Positions 1 through 11,167 of a DNA stretch of 64,000 nucleotides are shown here, one piece after another (within the stretch, counting starts at the first letter, position 1; every line of letters starts with the position of its first letter). The translations under genes were made by a program, and so were the position numbers. Source of the DNA: Jaltomata sinuosa. Its lineage: Eukaryota; Streptophyta; Magnoliopsida; Solanales; Solanaceae. The notes beneath the pieces are model-generated. The model had not been told where the DNA came from and ran no database searches. It saw nothing but the letters and a program-made list of their open reading frames with translations. The stretch spans positions 310,001 to 374,000 of the forward strand of contig QJPP01007215.1 of NCBI GenBank assembly GCA_003996215.1, read 5' to 3'.

Positions 1-288
1 TACAAGGAGAATACTAAGAGGTGGCATGATAAGAATATTTTATCTCGCACATTTGAGTCCGGACAGAAGGTATTGGTGTTTAATTCAAGGTTGAAGTTGT
101 TCGTCGAAAAGCTCAAATCGAAATGGTATGGACCGTTCGAAGTAGTAAGGATGACTGCGAATGGGGAGGTTGAACTTATGGACAAAGAGAAAGGCAAGAC
201 ATTCTTAGAAAATGGCCAAAGAGTGAAACATTATTGGGACAAAGACGAAGATCGGCAAAAGACATTCGTAGCACTATTGGATGAGTGA
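1..288 (+). CDS. Athila/Tat-like pol, integrase C-terminal end (partial)
   Basis: The frame is open from base 1 to TGA at 286-288, about 95 codons, with the N-terminus off the window. It holds the integrase C-terminal pattern WHDKNI...FESGQKVLVFNSRLKLF...KLKSKWYGPFEV followed by a charged tail (KHYWDKDEDRQKTF). In this family the segment is the SH3-like tail after the DDE core and contributes to DNA binding during integration. The catalytic residues are outside the window. There is no internal stop, which is better preservation than any other pol fragment here. Just after the stop lies GGGAGGCAACCCA-like sequence (near 336 and 463), which I associate with post-pol spacers of Athila/Tat elements. 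Confidence 0.75.
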   Translation, partial: YKENTKRWHDKNILSRTFESGQKVLVFNSRLKLFVEKLKSKWYGPFEVVRMTANGEVELMDKEKGKTFLENGQRVKHYWDKDEDRQKTFVALLDE

Positions 289-877
289 TTGTTAGCTAGG
301 TAGTGTTGTGATGTTAAATCAGGCGCTACATGAGAGGCAACCCATGAATGTAATGTAATAGTGTAGGATATTTTTTTATTTTAATCAAAAATAAGAAAAA
401 AATATGAGAAGAATACAAAAAAAATAGATGAGTCAAGCCACGACCAAAATTATGGTGTTTGGTGGGAGGCAACCCACCCTTCTAATGTTTTTTTACTTGT
501 TTTATAGGGGTTTTTAGGTGTGAAGAAACTGAGGGAAGTTGGGAATATCCCAAGGGATGAAAAAATGAGGTTAAGGTAACTATGCTAAGCATAAAAGACC
601 CATGCGTCGCACAACATGGGGTTATGCATTGGCTCCTGTGCCGCACGGCCAGTGACCACGCGTTGAGCCCTGACAGGCTGGACCAACCATAGGGGTCCAC
701 TGGTCTGGATATGTGTTGGCCTGGGGTTGCGAGCCTCTAGGCTCTACATTAGGCCATGCACCACGACCCCCTTTTTTTGGTCAATTTTTCTTAAAATTAA
801 CCGGGTCAACCCAACCCGGTAGACTAATTTAAATACCCCCATAAGTTTTTAGCCCCTATTTTCTACCCTAAGCATCG
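289..877 (+). other. post-pol spacer with a GC-rich block resembling the LTR U3
   Basis: No ORF is supported here. Around 600-760 the DNA turns GC-rich with repeated GCC/GGC words (CCGCACGGCCAGTG, CGCGTTGAGCCCTG). This resembles 6940-7110 in the 3' LTR (CCGCATGGCCAGTGG, GCATTGAGCCCTG). A TATA-like TTTAAATACCCCC lies near 829-841. The block may be an internal copy of U3, or the trace of an older LTR. I cannot tell which by eye. Confidence 0.4.
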
Positions 878-882
878 CCGAC

Positions 883-2949
883 TATAACACCCCAGAATTT
901 GATCCAGCTTTCAAACTTAGAAAATCTGAGAATTTTTAACTTTCCAAGAATTACAGGTTCAAACCACGGACCGTAGTTTGAACCATGGGTCGTGGAATGG
1001 AGTCGTGGTTTATTTTCTGCAGGATTAGAATCTGGTCTGAGAATCACGAGTGGGTTCTACGTATTGTAGTTCATTCTATGGTTCATCCTGTCCACTCATG
1101 GAATCATATCAGAGGACTGACAAATCCCCTGAGAACCACGGATTGGTCTTCGGACCGTAGGTTGAACTACGGTCCATCCTGTTTACTGGTAGTATCTTTT
1201 CTGTAGCTGGAATTTTGGTCCAGGAACCACGAGTGGAAACCATGAGTCGTGATTAATTCTACGGCTCATGGAATGCACCCATGATCCCCGAAGCCAAACT
1301 TTTTGTAGCTTTTTCCTAATTAAATCCTAGGGGTATTTTTGTAATTATCCACCCTTTTAAATCTTAAGTGAGGTTGTTTTGATCATTTTTAGTAGGGTTT
1401 AATTCTCTAATAGCCTAAACTCTTCTCATTCTAAGCAATTTTATTCCGAAAGGAGAAAGAACTCCTTCAATCTCCAAGTCTCAAGCTCCAAGTTCAAGCC
1501 TCCATTATCAAGCTAGCTTCAATAAGGTATGTGGATATTCAATAAGGGATTCCTTTCACCCTTATACCCAAAACCCCATGGTTTACTTCGATTTATAAAA
1601 CTATGAAATTAGCGTTCCTACCCAAATTGGGGAATAGTTATGGGTTTTGTTTTAAAGTATCAATTCATAATTTCCCATTCATTGCCCATGTTTTAATTAT
1701 GATTCCTTGCATAATTTCAAAGGCTCATATGTTGATGATGAATTTTAGCATGATCTCATTTATTTGCATATTTTTAAGCAAAATTGGCATGTTTAGATAA
1801 CATGGCCTCTACTATCATGAAATTGCATGCCTAATTCTTCAAGTTATGAATTTAGAAAGAAAAGTATGTTTTGAATTATGGCTATGCTAAGTCTTGAGGA
1901 TTTTGAAGTATGAATTATATGACATAGATATATCTCTATGTTTTATGAAAGGTTTGGCATCTAAATATGTCTACCTAAGCTATGTGAATTGCATGGTGTT
2001 AGATATACCCTTATGCTTTTCAAACAGATTTGGCATTAGATATGTAACAAGTATAAGTTGAGCTATAAGTATATTTTGGGAGTAGTATTGAGCACCGAGT
2101 TGGATTAGGTTTAGCGTACCCCTTGTATATCCCAAAACTACATTCCACCATAGGTTCTTTAAGTCCCCTCAGTGGGCATCAGATACCGTGATCACACTAG
2201 TTATGACTTTATACCCTGGCAAGGTATATTGGGTCCTCTCGATGGGGTGGATACATCGGATTCCATGTAGCTCACATGGTCTATGTCGGTTAGAGAACCT
2301 CCCACAGAAACAGTTTCAGTTATTTAAATGCATTGACTCCTTGCTTTCAGATTTCAGAAGTTCTATTATCACTTATGGTTTTTAAGTGTATTTTGCCTAT
2401 GATATTGCATTGAGTCCTTTGCACTCTAGATTTTACTATCATAGTAGGATTTCAGTTTTAAAGTATGTATAGCATGTTTACTTCAGATTTTATATATCTC
2501 ACATACTCAGTACATCCTATAGTACTGACGCATATCTTGTGTTGCATCCTCTTGATGATGCAGATTTAGGTTCGGGTCCTTAGAGTCGTGGCTAGACATT
2601 AGCCGGTGTCCCAGTTCCGAGTGGTGAGCCCTCATACTTCGAGGACTAGTATCAGTTGTCTATCTTTATGGTTTATGTTTAGTACTTGAAGTTAGTTGGG
2701 GTCTTGTCCCAGTAACTCATTATTCAGTTTAGAGGCTTTCAGACATAGTAGAAATTTTGTATTTGGGTTTCAGATTCTGTTATGTTATGTTTGAGCTTTT
2801 GATGACTCAGTCTATTTATCTCTTCAGTTTGATGGTTCCGTTAAGTTTATCTATGTTTGTTTAAGTCATGCTTTATACAAGGGTTAACTTGGGGCACTTG
2901 CGATCCCGAGTCTCGTATTACACCTAGGGGGTAGCCTCGGGGCATGACA
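883..2949 (+). mobile_element. solo LTR, Ty3/gypsy, same family as tandem element C (TSD CCGAC)
   Basis: The segment is flanked by the direct repeat CCGAC at 878-882 and 2950-2954, the 5-bp duplication expected for Ty3/gypsy. It starts TATAACACCCC and ends GGCATGACA. The reverse complements of the LTRs at 43642-60151 start TGTAACACCCC and end with the same GGTTAGCTTGGGGCACTTG...TCTAGGGGGTA block. This is therefore the same LTR family, plus orientation, 2067 bp, with the first dinucleotide decayed from TG to TA. No internal domain is present, so it is a solo LTR left by LTR-LTR recombination. Its 950-1270 part is packed with ACCACGG/CCGTGGT-type inverted words. Confidence 0.9.
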
Positions 2950-2954
2950 CCGAC

Positions 2955-3720
2955 TCTCTTGCTTTTCCTCCTATATCGCGATGCAACCTCCTTCTCTTTC
3001 AAGAACAAGGTAAGTTTTGTTTTTGTTCTTTGGCTTTTCTTTGTAAAATAGTGTTTGAGGATTCATATTTCCTTTGTCTTTGGTCAAGAAATTTGAATTT
3101 TGGGGTTGAATTTCCCTTTAATTCTTGATTCATTTGCTTAATGCTCTATCCCTCCTTGTAAACATAGGTTTTGAACTAGATTCTTGTGAGTTTCATGGTG
3201 GTGCAAGTGGGAACTCTAGGGGGTTCATTGTTACTCCATTGTAATAATGTCAAGTAATAAGTTTTAAACCTTATGTTTGAGTTTTATTGTGAAAACACCT
3301 TGCTTTGAGAAATTGTTGGCTCAAGAGTGAAGCTTACATGAAAAATATGGCTAAATTGTAGTGGGTTGGTTGGAAAACATGAGTTAATGATCGCTTGCCC
3401 TAAAAAATTGTGCAAATTGTATAAATGGGCATGGGAGTTAATGGGTGGTTGTGTTGGGGATATCTTGTCATTGTTCTAGGCGAATTAAATGTGAATAACC
3501 ATTGGAACGTAAATATTGTGGGATTGCAAGTGAGATATGAACAATGTAAACTAGTCAATGATGGTTAGTAAGAGAAGTCTGAGTACTTGAAAATGGAGAC
3601 TAGTTGTGGTATGCTAACAAATTAAGTGTGGGGTGATTTCGATTACCTCTTAACTTGATTGTGGTTAGCCTTTAGGAGGCTCTAAATAATGATTATGTTG
3701 ATGAAATTTTTATAGGAATC
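2955..3720 (+). other. retroelement spacer with a PPT-like motif
   Basis: This continues the Athila-like spacer after the solo LTR. I see no ORF. A purine-rich AAGTGTGGGGTGAT lies at about 3624-3637, very like the polypurine tract next to the 3' LTR. The ATG of the next ORF relic is at 3721. Confidence 0.45.
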
Positions 3721-4937
3721 ATGGCACCCAAACCAAGCAAGGGAAGAGGAATTGCCTCTAGCTCTCAGCAAGGGAAAAAATGGAGCCGCACAGGGCATTC
3801 CACGAGTGCAGCCTGAGCTTCCCAAGAAGCCTTCCAGAGTGAGCTGCATAGGTTTGGATTCAAGTGGGTTGAAAAGGATGGTGTACAATGGTACAAGGAT
3901 AACAAAGAGAACCACTACCAACCGACCGAGAGGATTGACAAAGAAAGTCTAGGAGCCAACTATCCATGTATCCTTACAAGGATACAACAGCTGCAAATGG
4001 AGTTCATTTTCGATGACATGGGTGAGTGCAACTTGGATTTGGTTTGGGAGTTCTTTGCAAAATAGTTCCCGAAGACTCAGGGTAATGAGGTCAAGGTTCG
4101 TGGGCAAATTGTGACACTAGATGTTGCATCACTAAACACTTTCCTTCATACACCAGATGTTAATCACACTAGGCTGAAGGAGTTGTACATCCGGCCATCA
4201 TATTGGGATATCCGCCGTAATATTTGTAGACCACGATCCATGGCTAAAGGGAACACCATAAGGAGAAAGGAAACCACAGAACCTTTCCCTATGCTCACCT
4301 GAACAAAGAAGCAAGAATTAAGTTGCGACTTATTGGTGCTTGTTTGATCCCGGGAACCTACGTCACTTATATCACTCATGATCGGGTATGTTTGGTTTAT
4401 GATTTGATGACTAATATCCCTGTTAATGTTGGTGCAGTACTTAGGTCCTCTATGCGGTAGGCCTGGTTTCACAAGGGCTATAAGTCCAATTTTAGTGGCC
4501 TTGTGATGCGATTCTTAATGGATCTTGGGGTTTTGGAGGACCCAGTGGATTATAAGCCTCTGAGAAATATGAGAGGAGTCGATGTCACTAAAGTGAAGGA
4601 ACATAATTCTTCTCATGGGCCAGTTCTTACCACAGAAGAGAGGAATGCCCATGATGATAGATTCTCTTGTCACCTCTGTGGGATTACCAAGCTGACATTG
4701 ATGTGTGGAGAACGACCACCCACTGAAGATGAGTTGCAACAACTAGACACGGATTACCCTCTAAATGATCATGCCAAGGCTATGTGTCGCATTGGACCAG
4801 CTTTTCGTGAGCAGGTAGATGATGATGTTCCCACTGATGATAAGCATTTTCTAATTGATTCTGATATTGAGGTGGATTCTGACAAGGACTCCGAGGCAGG
4901 ATATCTTAGTCCCAATTTGGATGAGGAGGATTATTAG
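3721..4937 (+). pseudogene. Transposase_32-like (putative plant transposon protein) ORF, broken
   Basis: From ATG at 3721 the frame reads MAPKPSKGRG..., then FKWVEKDGVQWYKDN, LDLVWEFFAK, VKVRGQIVTLDVASLNTFLH, and after a frame change near 4296 LRLIGACLIPGTYV, HDRVCLVYDLMTNIPVNVG and VLRSSM. This is the pattern of the 'putative plant transposon protein' domain (which I recall as PF20167, Transposase_32), an accessory protein found in plant LTR elements whose biochemical role is not established. In-frame stops lie at 3814-3816, 4063-4065 and 4458-4460, and one frameshift joins frame +1 to frame +3 near 4296. The tail to 4937 is very acidic (DDDVPTDDKH, DSDIEVDSDKD). Lying between pol and the 3' LTR, it fits the Athila-type extra ORF. 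It is clearly non-functional. Confidence 0.7.
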
Positions 4938-6686
4938 ACCCTGGGGAGTTCTTTTGCCCTATCTTTTTGCTTGTTCTTACAGTTTGTTTGCACTGGGGAC
5001 AGTGCTAAATATTAAGTGTGGGTGGGAGAAAGGTTTATTTTGATGGATATTATAGTGATGTGATGACATTCGGATAATTGTGGTTTATAATAGTTAGTAA
5101 TCCATACCTTGTTCTGGTTTATAATAGTTAGTAATCCATACTTTGTTCACTCCTATGATTTGGTAGTAGTATTGGTGTCTATTAGTAGATGTTTTGTTTG
5201 GCTTCCTCGGCTTTTGTTTTTGATGCTTTTCCTGAGGATAGTCCCTTTGAACTGAATAGGAATTTTTTACGTTGATAACAGTAATAGTTAGATGCCTTTT
5301 CCCTATGATGGATGGATGATGACCGTCTTAAGGGAAAATTAGTCATAAGCAGTGAGTAGAAGGTAAAACCCATTTATGTTGGGCCACATGACTGCATGAT
5401 GCAAGTTGGGTTTAATGTAAAAGCATGTTGTAATGAATTGAATGACTATTTTTGAGACACTTAGGCTCATTTAAGTGACTCTTGTATGATTTTAGCTTAA
5501 TTTGAATTCTTTCTATTGCTTGATTAAGAATCTATAGGGAGCCGTCTTGATTTGAACATGTGTCATGTGTGTGTGAGATTTTTGCTATACTTCATGCTTT
5601 CATAGTAGTGTTTAGAACTTTCTCAGTGTGTTTACAAAGTGATATAAAGAGTGTTAAGTTTGAGAAAGGATAGAGGCATTTCTTTGACAGACATGTTTTA
5701 TCCCTTACATTATCTACCCATAATGCATGATCTTAGTTAGCCCCTTTTGAGCCTTTAGCCTATTCCTTGGTAGCCTCATATGTAGCTTTTTCCCTTCTTT
5801 CAATAGACCATAATTTGATTTAATAACTCCTAAGAACTTTAGTTGAAAAATGAAGTTGATAAGGAGTGGAAAAGAGAAAAAGAGAAAAGGAGAGAAATTG
5901 AAGCCTCTAGTAATAGTTATTGGTGTGTGAAAAAAAATATAAGTTTGCGTTGTTAATAGGGAGACAAATAAAAAGAGCTGAAGTGCCCTAAAAAGATAAA
6001 AAAAAACTCCCTACTAAAAGATATAGAGGTTAACTCACATAGAGGGGCAAGACAAAATAGAGTTGTAAGGGGGATGAAAATAGGTGGTTGAAGAATGAGC
6101 TAAAATGAAGATTGTGATGTATTAAACCGCTTTGGAAAGTTAATCACTATTTTTACCCAAAATAGTTCCTACCCATCCCATAGACTACACTATAACCCTT
6201 AAAGTCCTACTTGATCTTGAGCTTTGATATTCAAATATTAGTGGAGTACTGCACTAAGGGAAAGCCTATGGGTCATCTTGTGTTGTATGTGAATTCTTTG
6301 TGAGAGGGAGCATAATTCCATTCTAACACCCACTCCTGGGTTAAATTGCATGTTGGTGAGCGATTGTGGGTGATTTTTTTGTTATGAGGGCGCATGTTTA
6401 ATGAAGGATAGGTGATTTATATGATTTAGTGTTCAAGTAATATGCATAAATTTGCTAATATTATTGAGTCAATTCTTGAGGCTAGGAGGTTTTGAGGAGT
6501 CATTTATGTGATCGAAGTTGCAAGGTGACATGCTTGTTGTAGAGCTTGCTATTCATGATTAGTTGTGAGGATTCCAATTAGTCATTACATGCGGTAGAAC
6601 TTAAGTGTCTTGTTTCTATTAATGAGGTCAAAGTCTTCTTTGATGAACTTGAGTGTAAGGAATTGTTCGAAGACGATCAAAGTTTT
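4938..6686 (+). other. AT-rich 3' untranslated spacer of the Athila-like element
   Basis: No coding frame is supported. A second PPT-like motif, TTAAGTGTGGGTGGGAGAAA, lies at 5012-5031. A 34-bp tandem duplication is at 5081-5148. The rest is AT-rich and unremarkable up to the true polypurine tract. Confidence 0.5.
5081..5148 (+). repeat. 34-bp tandem duplication, two units
   Basis: Two adjacent units beginning TGGTTTATAATAGTTAGTAA (5081-5114 and 5115-5148) differ at one base (ACCTTG against ACTTTG). It is a simple slippage or unequal-exchange duplication inside the retroelement spacer. Confidence 0.9.
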
Positions 6687-6699
6687 AAGTGTGGGGTGG
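6687..6699 (+). promoter_or_regulatory. polypurine tract next to the 3' LTR
   Basis: AAGTGTGGGGTGG lies directly before the TGATCTTAGAC start of the LTR. A purine-rich tract at this place primes plus-strand DNA synthesis in LTR retrotransposons. Similar motifs at about 3624 and 5012 are not followed by an LTR. Confidence 0.65.
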
Positions 6700-8069
6700 T
6701 GATCTTAGACATATTTATGCACCCAAATACCACATTTTACCCATATTTTAGCTAAGTTTGAGAATAAATTACCTTGTATATGTGTACTTTGCAATATGTT
6801 TGGTGTAAATGAGATAATGTACATGATTAGTAGTGTTTCAGGAGCAAAGGATACATGCAGAAAAGCTAGAAGACAAAGGATAAGCAAGACACAATTGACT
6901 GGATAAGGATCAAGCTGAAATAGAGCTCCAGAAGAGGGTCGTGCACTGCACAGCCAGGGGTCATGCATTGAGCCCTGCGCCGCATGGCCAGTGGCCTCGC
7001 GTTGACCCTGCATCGTGTGACACACTACAGAGGCCCACTAGAATCTACTCCATATTGGCCTGGCATCGTAGGCCTTGCATTGGGCCATGCGTCGCAACCC
7101 TGTGCAAGACGGGTATTGTGTTCTAAAAATAAAGAAGTATCTAGGGGAGTAGGAGTAATTTCACCATATATCTATAAATGCCCCAAAGACGTTTTTCATA
7201 AGAACTATGCATTATATTGAAGGAGAATAGAGAGCACAAAGGTTTTGACTAGGGTTCTTCATCTTGTAACTCAACTACTTATTACTTTAGTATGATTAAC
7301 AATTGTTTTGGTATTTTTGATCCGATTATGAGTAGCTAAACACCCTTGTTTTGGGGTTACGGCTAGAACATGATTGAATAGTATTTTATTTGAATCAAAG
7401 AAACCTTATTTCGCATTTGATTGCTCTTGTGTTCTTATGCTTACTATTTTTGTGTCTGGCCAATATTAGAATAAATCGGTAATTTTTGTGTGAACGGACC
7501 ATGGGAACGTGAGAATAGGACGAAGAACACGGGTAATAAGATCACTTCTGGCATAAGTTAGGGTTGATTTGCACCTAGGATAGAGATACACCTAGTTTGC
7601 CTTATTCAATTTTTAAACGGGATGAAAACCTTAATTCATTTGAATTAGAAACTCACATCCCCGCTCAACGACGTAGTTGTGAGACTAGTTTAAGTAGATG
7701 ATGTAGAGGATGACCATTTCCGAATCATATTATTAACCCTGAAATCAGTAATCGGAGAAATAAAGTTCTTTGAGATGACTAAATGTTATTCATGATTGTG
7801 ATAAATGTAGTAGCCCTGGAATTCTCTTTGATATTATTAACAACCTTTGCTCGATTCATTATTTCTTTACTTTATTATTTTGCAACAAGTAGAACATTAT
7901 ACTTTTATAAATTTTCTTGATAAACCAGAACGCTTGTCTAAAATATTATTAGAAACTGAGTTAGGTAAATTGCTAAGCGCATAGTCCCTGTGGGTTTGAT
8001 ATCCGGCTTGAAAGAGCTACTATATTGCTTGCACGATCACGTACACTTGCGTGGCGTTTGGATGCAACA
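6700..8069 (+). repeat. 3' LTR of the Athila-like element
   Basis: It starts TGATCTTAGAC right after the polypurine tract and ends GGATGCAACA. The terminal block contains AGTCCCTGTGGGTTTGATAT and CACGTACACTTGCGTGGCGT, which resembles Athila/Tat LTR ends as I know them. U3 (about 6940-7110) is GC-rich. A TATA box TATAAA lies at 7173-7178, followed by a pyrimidine- and AT-rich R/U5. The next bases TCAAC (8070-8074) are the expected right copy of the target duplication. The left copy is outside the window. Confidence 0.7.
7173..7178 (+). promoter_or_regulatory. TATA box of the Athila-like LTR
   Basis: CTATAAATGCCCC lies just after the GC-rich U3 block and about 230 bp after the mid-U3 TGCGCCGCATGGCC words. 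It is the most probable core promoter of the LTR. No start site can be read from sequence alone. Confidence 0.5.
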
Positions 8070-9400
8070 TCAACTTGGTCAAAGGAGTTGCAATAGAAGA
8101 GAAGCCCTTTACAAACCGTCTGTAGTAACCAGCCAACCCAACAAAACTCCTAATCTCAGTAGGTGAAGTAGGCCTAGACCAATCTCGAACTGCCTCAATC
8201 TTGTCGGATCGACCATAATACCATCCTTAGACATAACATGCCTCAAAAATGCCACAGAACTAAGCCAAAACTCACACTTTGAGAATTTAACATGCAACTT
8301 CTCATTCCTTAATCTCTGGAGTACAATCCTCAAATGATTCACATGATCCACCTCATTCTTGGAATACGCCAAGATGTCATTAATGAATACAATCACAAAG
8401 GAATCAAGATATAGTCGAAACACCCCATTCATCAACTCTATAAATGCTACCAGGGCGTTAGTCAAACCAAAAGACATCACCAAAAACTCATAATGACCAT
8501 ACTGGGTCCTAAAAGATGTCTTAAGGATATCCGAAACCCTAATCCTCAACTAGTGGTACCCATACCTCAAGTCAATCTTCAAAAATACCAAAGCCCTGTG
8601 AAGCTAACCAAACAAATCATCAATGCATGGAAGAGGATACTTATTCTTAATGGTTACCTTGTTCAACTGTCAATAATCAATATACATACACATAGACCCA
8701 TCCTTTTTCTTCACAAACAACATCGGGGCACCCCCAAGGAGAAACACTAGGTCTTATGAAACCTTTACCCAACGAGTCTTGAAGTTGATCCTTAATTCCT
8801 TCAATTCTGTTGGAGCCATCCTAAAGGAGGGATGGAAATAGGCATGTTGCCTGGCTCCAAATCAATAGCAAAATCAATGTCCCTGTTCGGAGGGACACCT
8901 GAAAAATCCATAGGGAACACATCCTAAAACTCTCTCACCACCCTCACAGACTCCAAATAAGGTGAGTTAGCACTAGTATCACATACATACACCAAATAGG
9001 AAAGGCACCCCTTCTTAACCACCCGCTGAGCCTGGAGGAAAGAAATAACACTCTTAGGATACGAACCTTGAGTACCCTTCCACTCTAACCTAAGAATACT
9101 TAGCATCACCAATGTAATAGTCTTGGCTCGATAATCCACGAGATCATATTACGGAGAGAGCCAATCCATACCCAAAATAACATCAAAATCAACCATACTA
9201 AGGATAATCAAGTCTACCCAGGTATCATACCCCAAAAAAGTCACAACACAGGATTGGTACACCCAATTCACCACTAAAGAATAACCTACGGGAGTAGATA
9301 CACGAATAGGAATAACAAGGGACTCATACATTATGTCAAAACCCAAAGAAAAATATGCGAACACATATAAATAAGTAGAACCAAGGTTAAATAATATTGA
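8070..9400 (-). pseudogene. element E pol: protease and reverse transcriptase, broken
   Basis: Minus-strand pieces in order: protease region with PIRVSTPVGYSLVVNWVYQS and ILGMDWLSP (9364-9149), a linker (9139-8924), then RT with RTQYGHYEFLVMSFGLTNA, VFINDILAYS, HLRIVLQRLRNEKLHVKFSK and FWLSSVAFLRHVMSKDGI (8549-8109). In the RT active-site signature the first Asp of the usual DD pair reads Asn (FIND instead of FIDD), a change expected to abolish polymerization. Stops and frame changes separate the pieces, and RNase H and integrase are absent because the Athila-like element interrupts at 8070. It is non-functional. Confidence 0.85.
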
Positions 9401-9464
9401 AGCAGGTCAATGGAAAACTGGGATAATACCTATAATAACTATATCAGAGGCCTCCACCTCGGGT

Positions 9465-10959
9465 CTACCCAAGAATGCATAACACTGACATGTTCACCTC
9501 CAGACTGAGCAACTCCACGACCACCCTCACGAGCCACTGGGGCTCCACCCCTGGCCCCTCAAGGTCTACCTCTACCACTTTGTGCACCTCCCCTAGAATG
9601 TGGTGTTGGTGCCTGATACGCCTGTGTTTGAGAATCCTATTGCGCCCTGTGCCTAGGGAACCATCTAGCAATATATCCTAGCTCTCCACATTTAAAGCAT
9701 ACGCTACTTGAAAATGATTGATGGGGAGGTTCGAATAAGCTATAATGCCCACCGCGACCTGAATGCCTAGAATGAGACTCTCTGACTATTTGACTCAAAC
9801 TCTGACCACCTGAAGTATCGAATCTCATATGACCACTGTCAAAACCCTACAATGTTGCGTGAACTGGTCTACCCTGTTGATAACGTTGATCCCTACTTAA
9901 GAAGTCTCTGCATTGAGATAAAGACTAACTAAAATCACCCTATCTGTGAAACCTCTTGTCGCTACCCTCTTGGGCTCCGTGATGAATACTCCCAATCCTC
10001 CTAGCATGGTCAACTATCTGCATAAAAGTGCCCCCAGTAGTCACCAACTTTGTTATAGCTAGCTGAAGAGAAGTAGTCAACCCCTTCACAAACTTCCTAA
10101 CCCGCTCTCTCTCTATCAAAATACTCATCAAGGCATGCCTAGAATGGGCATGGAAATGAGCCTCATACTCGGTGACGGACATGGAACCCTGCTCCAATGC
10201 ATCAAATTCATCTCTCAACCTCTCTCTCAAACTGTGAGGTACATACTTCTCAAAAAAAATCTCAGAAAACCACACCCAAGTCAAACAAGGTAAACCTACT
10301 AGCCTACAACCAAGATACGACCTCCACCACTGCTTTGTTTCCCCTATACCTGAAAAGTAGTGTAATCCACTCCATGAGACTCAACCAAACAGAGGTTATG
10401 CAAACTCTCCTGTTAGCTAACCAAAAACTCATAAGCATCCTCCTCAGGTGCACCACTGAACTTGGAAGGACCCAATTTCATGAACTTATCAAACATTTTC
10501 TGCTCATCCACTGTCATAACTGGTCTAGGCACAACTGATGGAGCAACAAGTCTGACATGTATGGCATCAATATGGAGAGCCATAACAGCAGCAGGTTATG
10601 CCCTTGGAGTTTGAAAACCCTGAACATGTACCCCCTCTGGAGGATGAACCCTATCTCTAGTCGGTGATCCATTAGGTGTGACAATTAACTCAAAGTCAAA
10701 TCATGGTATCATGTAGCACGGGAGTATCAATAAAACCTTGAGGAACTTGGGCTGGTCTGACACCCTCCGACTGATGGGTTGTATCCTCAAACTCAACCTC
10801 TGGCTCAGGGGAAGCTTCCCTGGCATGTCCTCTAGATGGAGTTGCCCCACGAGCTCTACATCTGCCTCTACCATAGCCGCGAACCCTACCTCGACCCCTA
10901 GCTAGCGCCCCAATAGTGGGTGCTGGCTCATCACTCTCGATAGCACCAGATTGCGTCAT
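9465..10959 (-). pseudogene. element E gag with degenerate zinc knuckle
   Basis: The likely start is ATG at 10959-10957. The N-terminus is Arg/Gly-rich (ALARGRGRVRGYGRGRC, 10962-10696). The capsid-like middle (10284-9940) reads WVWFSEIFFEKYVPHSLRER...EYEAHFHAHSRHA, matching the gypsy gag pattern around RFF..YVP. The nucleocapsid knuckle near 9700 reads CFKCGELGYIARWF: the first two Cys are kept but the His and last Cys of the CCHC pattern are Tyr and Phe. Several stops and frame breaks lie between segments. The start choice is by position after the primer-binding site and is moderately sure. Confidence 0.75.
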
Positions 10960-11152
10960 CACTATTTGCGAGAGAATTGAAACATAAATTTAGTAATCAA
11001 GGAATGAACAAGTCGCACGATAAGCATTTAAAGATTAGAATTTTCCTAAGACTTTCTCATAGCCACCCAAAAATAGATATGGACGTCAACATACCGACCG
11101 CGAGACTCTACTAGACACTTGCTTTTGTACTCATGAGACCAATGAACTTAGT

Positions 11153-11164
11153 GCTCTGATACCA
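11153..11164 (-). promoter_or_regulatory. primer-binding site of element E (initiator tRNA-Met type)
   Basis: On the minus strand the 12 bases read TGGTATCAGAGC, the usual initiator tRNA-Met primer-binding site of plant Ty3/gypsy elements. It starts three bases after the LTR end, fixing both the orientation and the LTR boundary. Confidence 0.9.
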
Positions 11165-11167
11165 ATT

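Larger units (their letters stand above)
1..8069 (+). mobile_element. 3' part of an Athila/Tat-like Ty3/gypsy retrotransposon
   Basis: In plus-strand order I see an integrase C-terminus running in from the window edge, a long spacer, a broken Transposase_32-like ORF, a polypurine tract (6687-6699) and a 3' LTR (6700-8069). This order matches Athila/Tat-lineage elements, in which an extra ORF lies between pol and the 3' LTR. A solo LTR of another family (883-2949) sits inside it. The right edge abuts minus-strand RT/RNase H sequence starting TCAACTTGG. The element therefore seems to have inserted into the pol gene of element E, whose missing part should lie left of the window. The lineage name rests on organisation and short motifs. 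Confidence 0.7.

Noticed and set aside
4164..4472. 102-codon minus-strand ORF
   Set aside because: Antisense shadow of the Transposase_32-like relic, which has clear family motifs on the plus strand.
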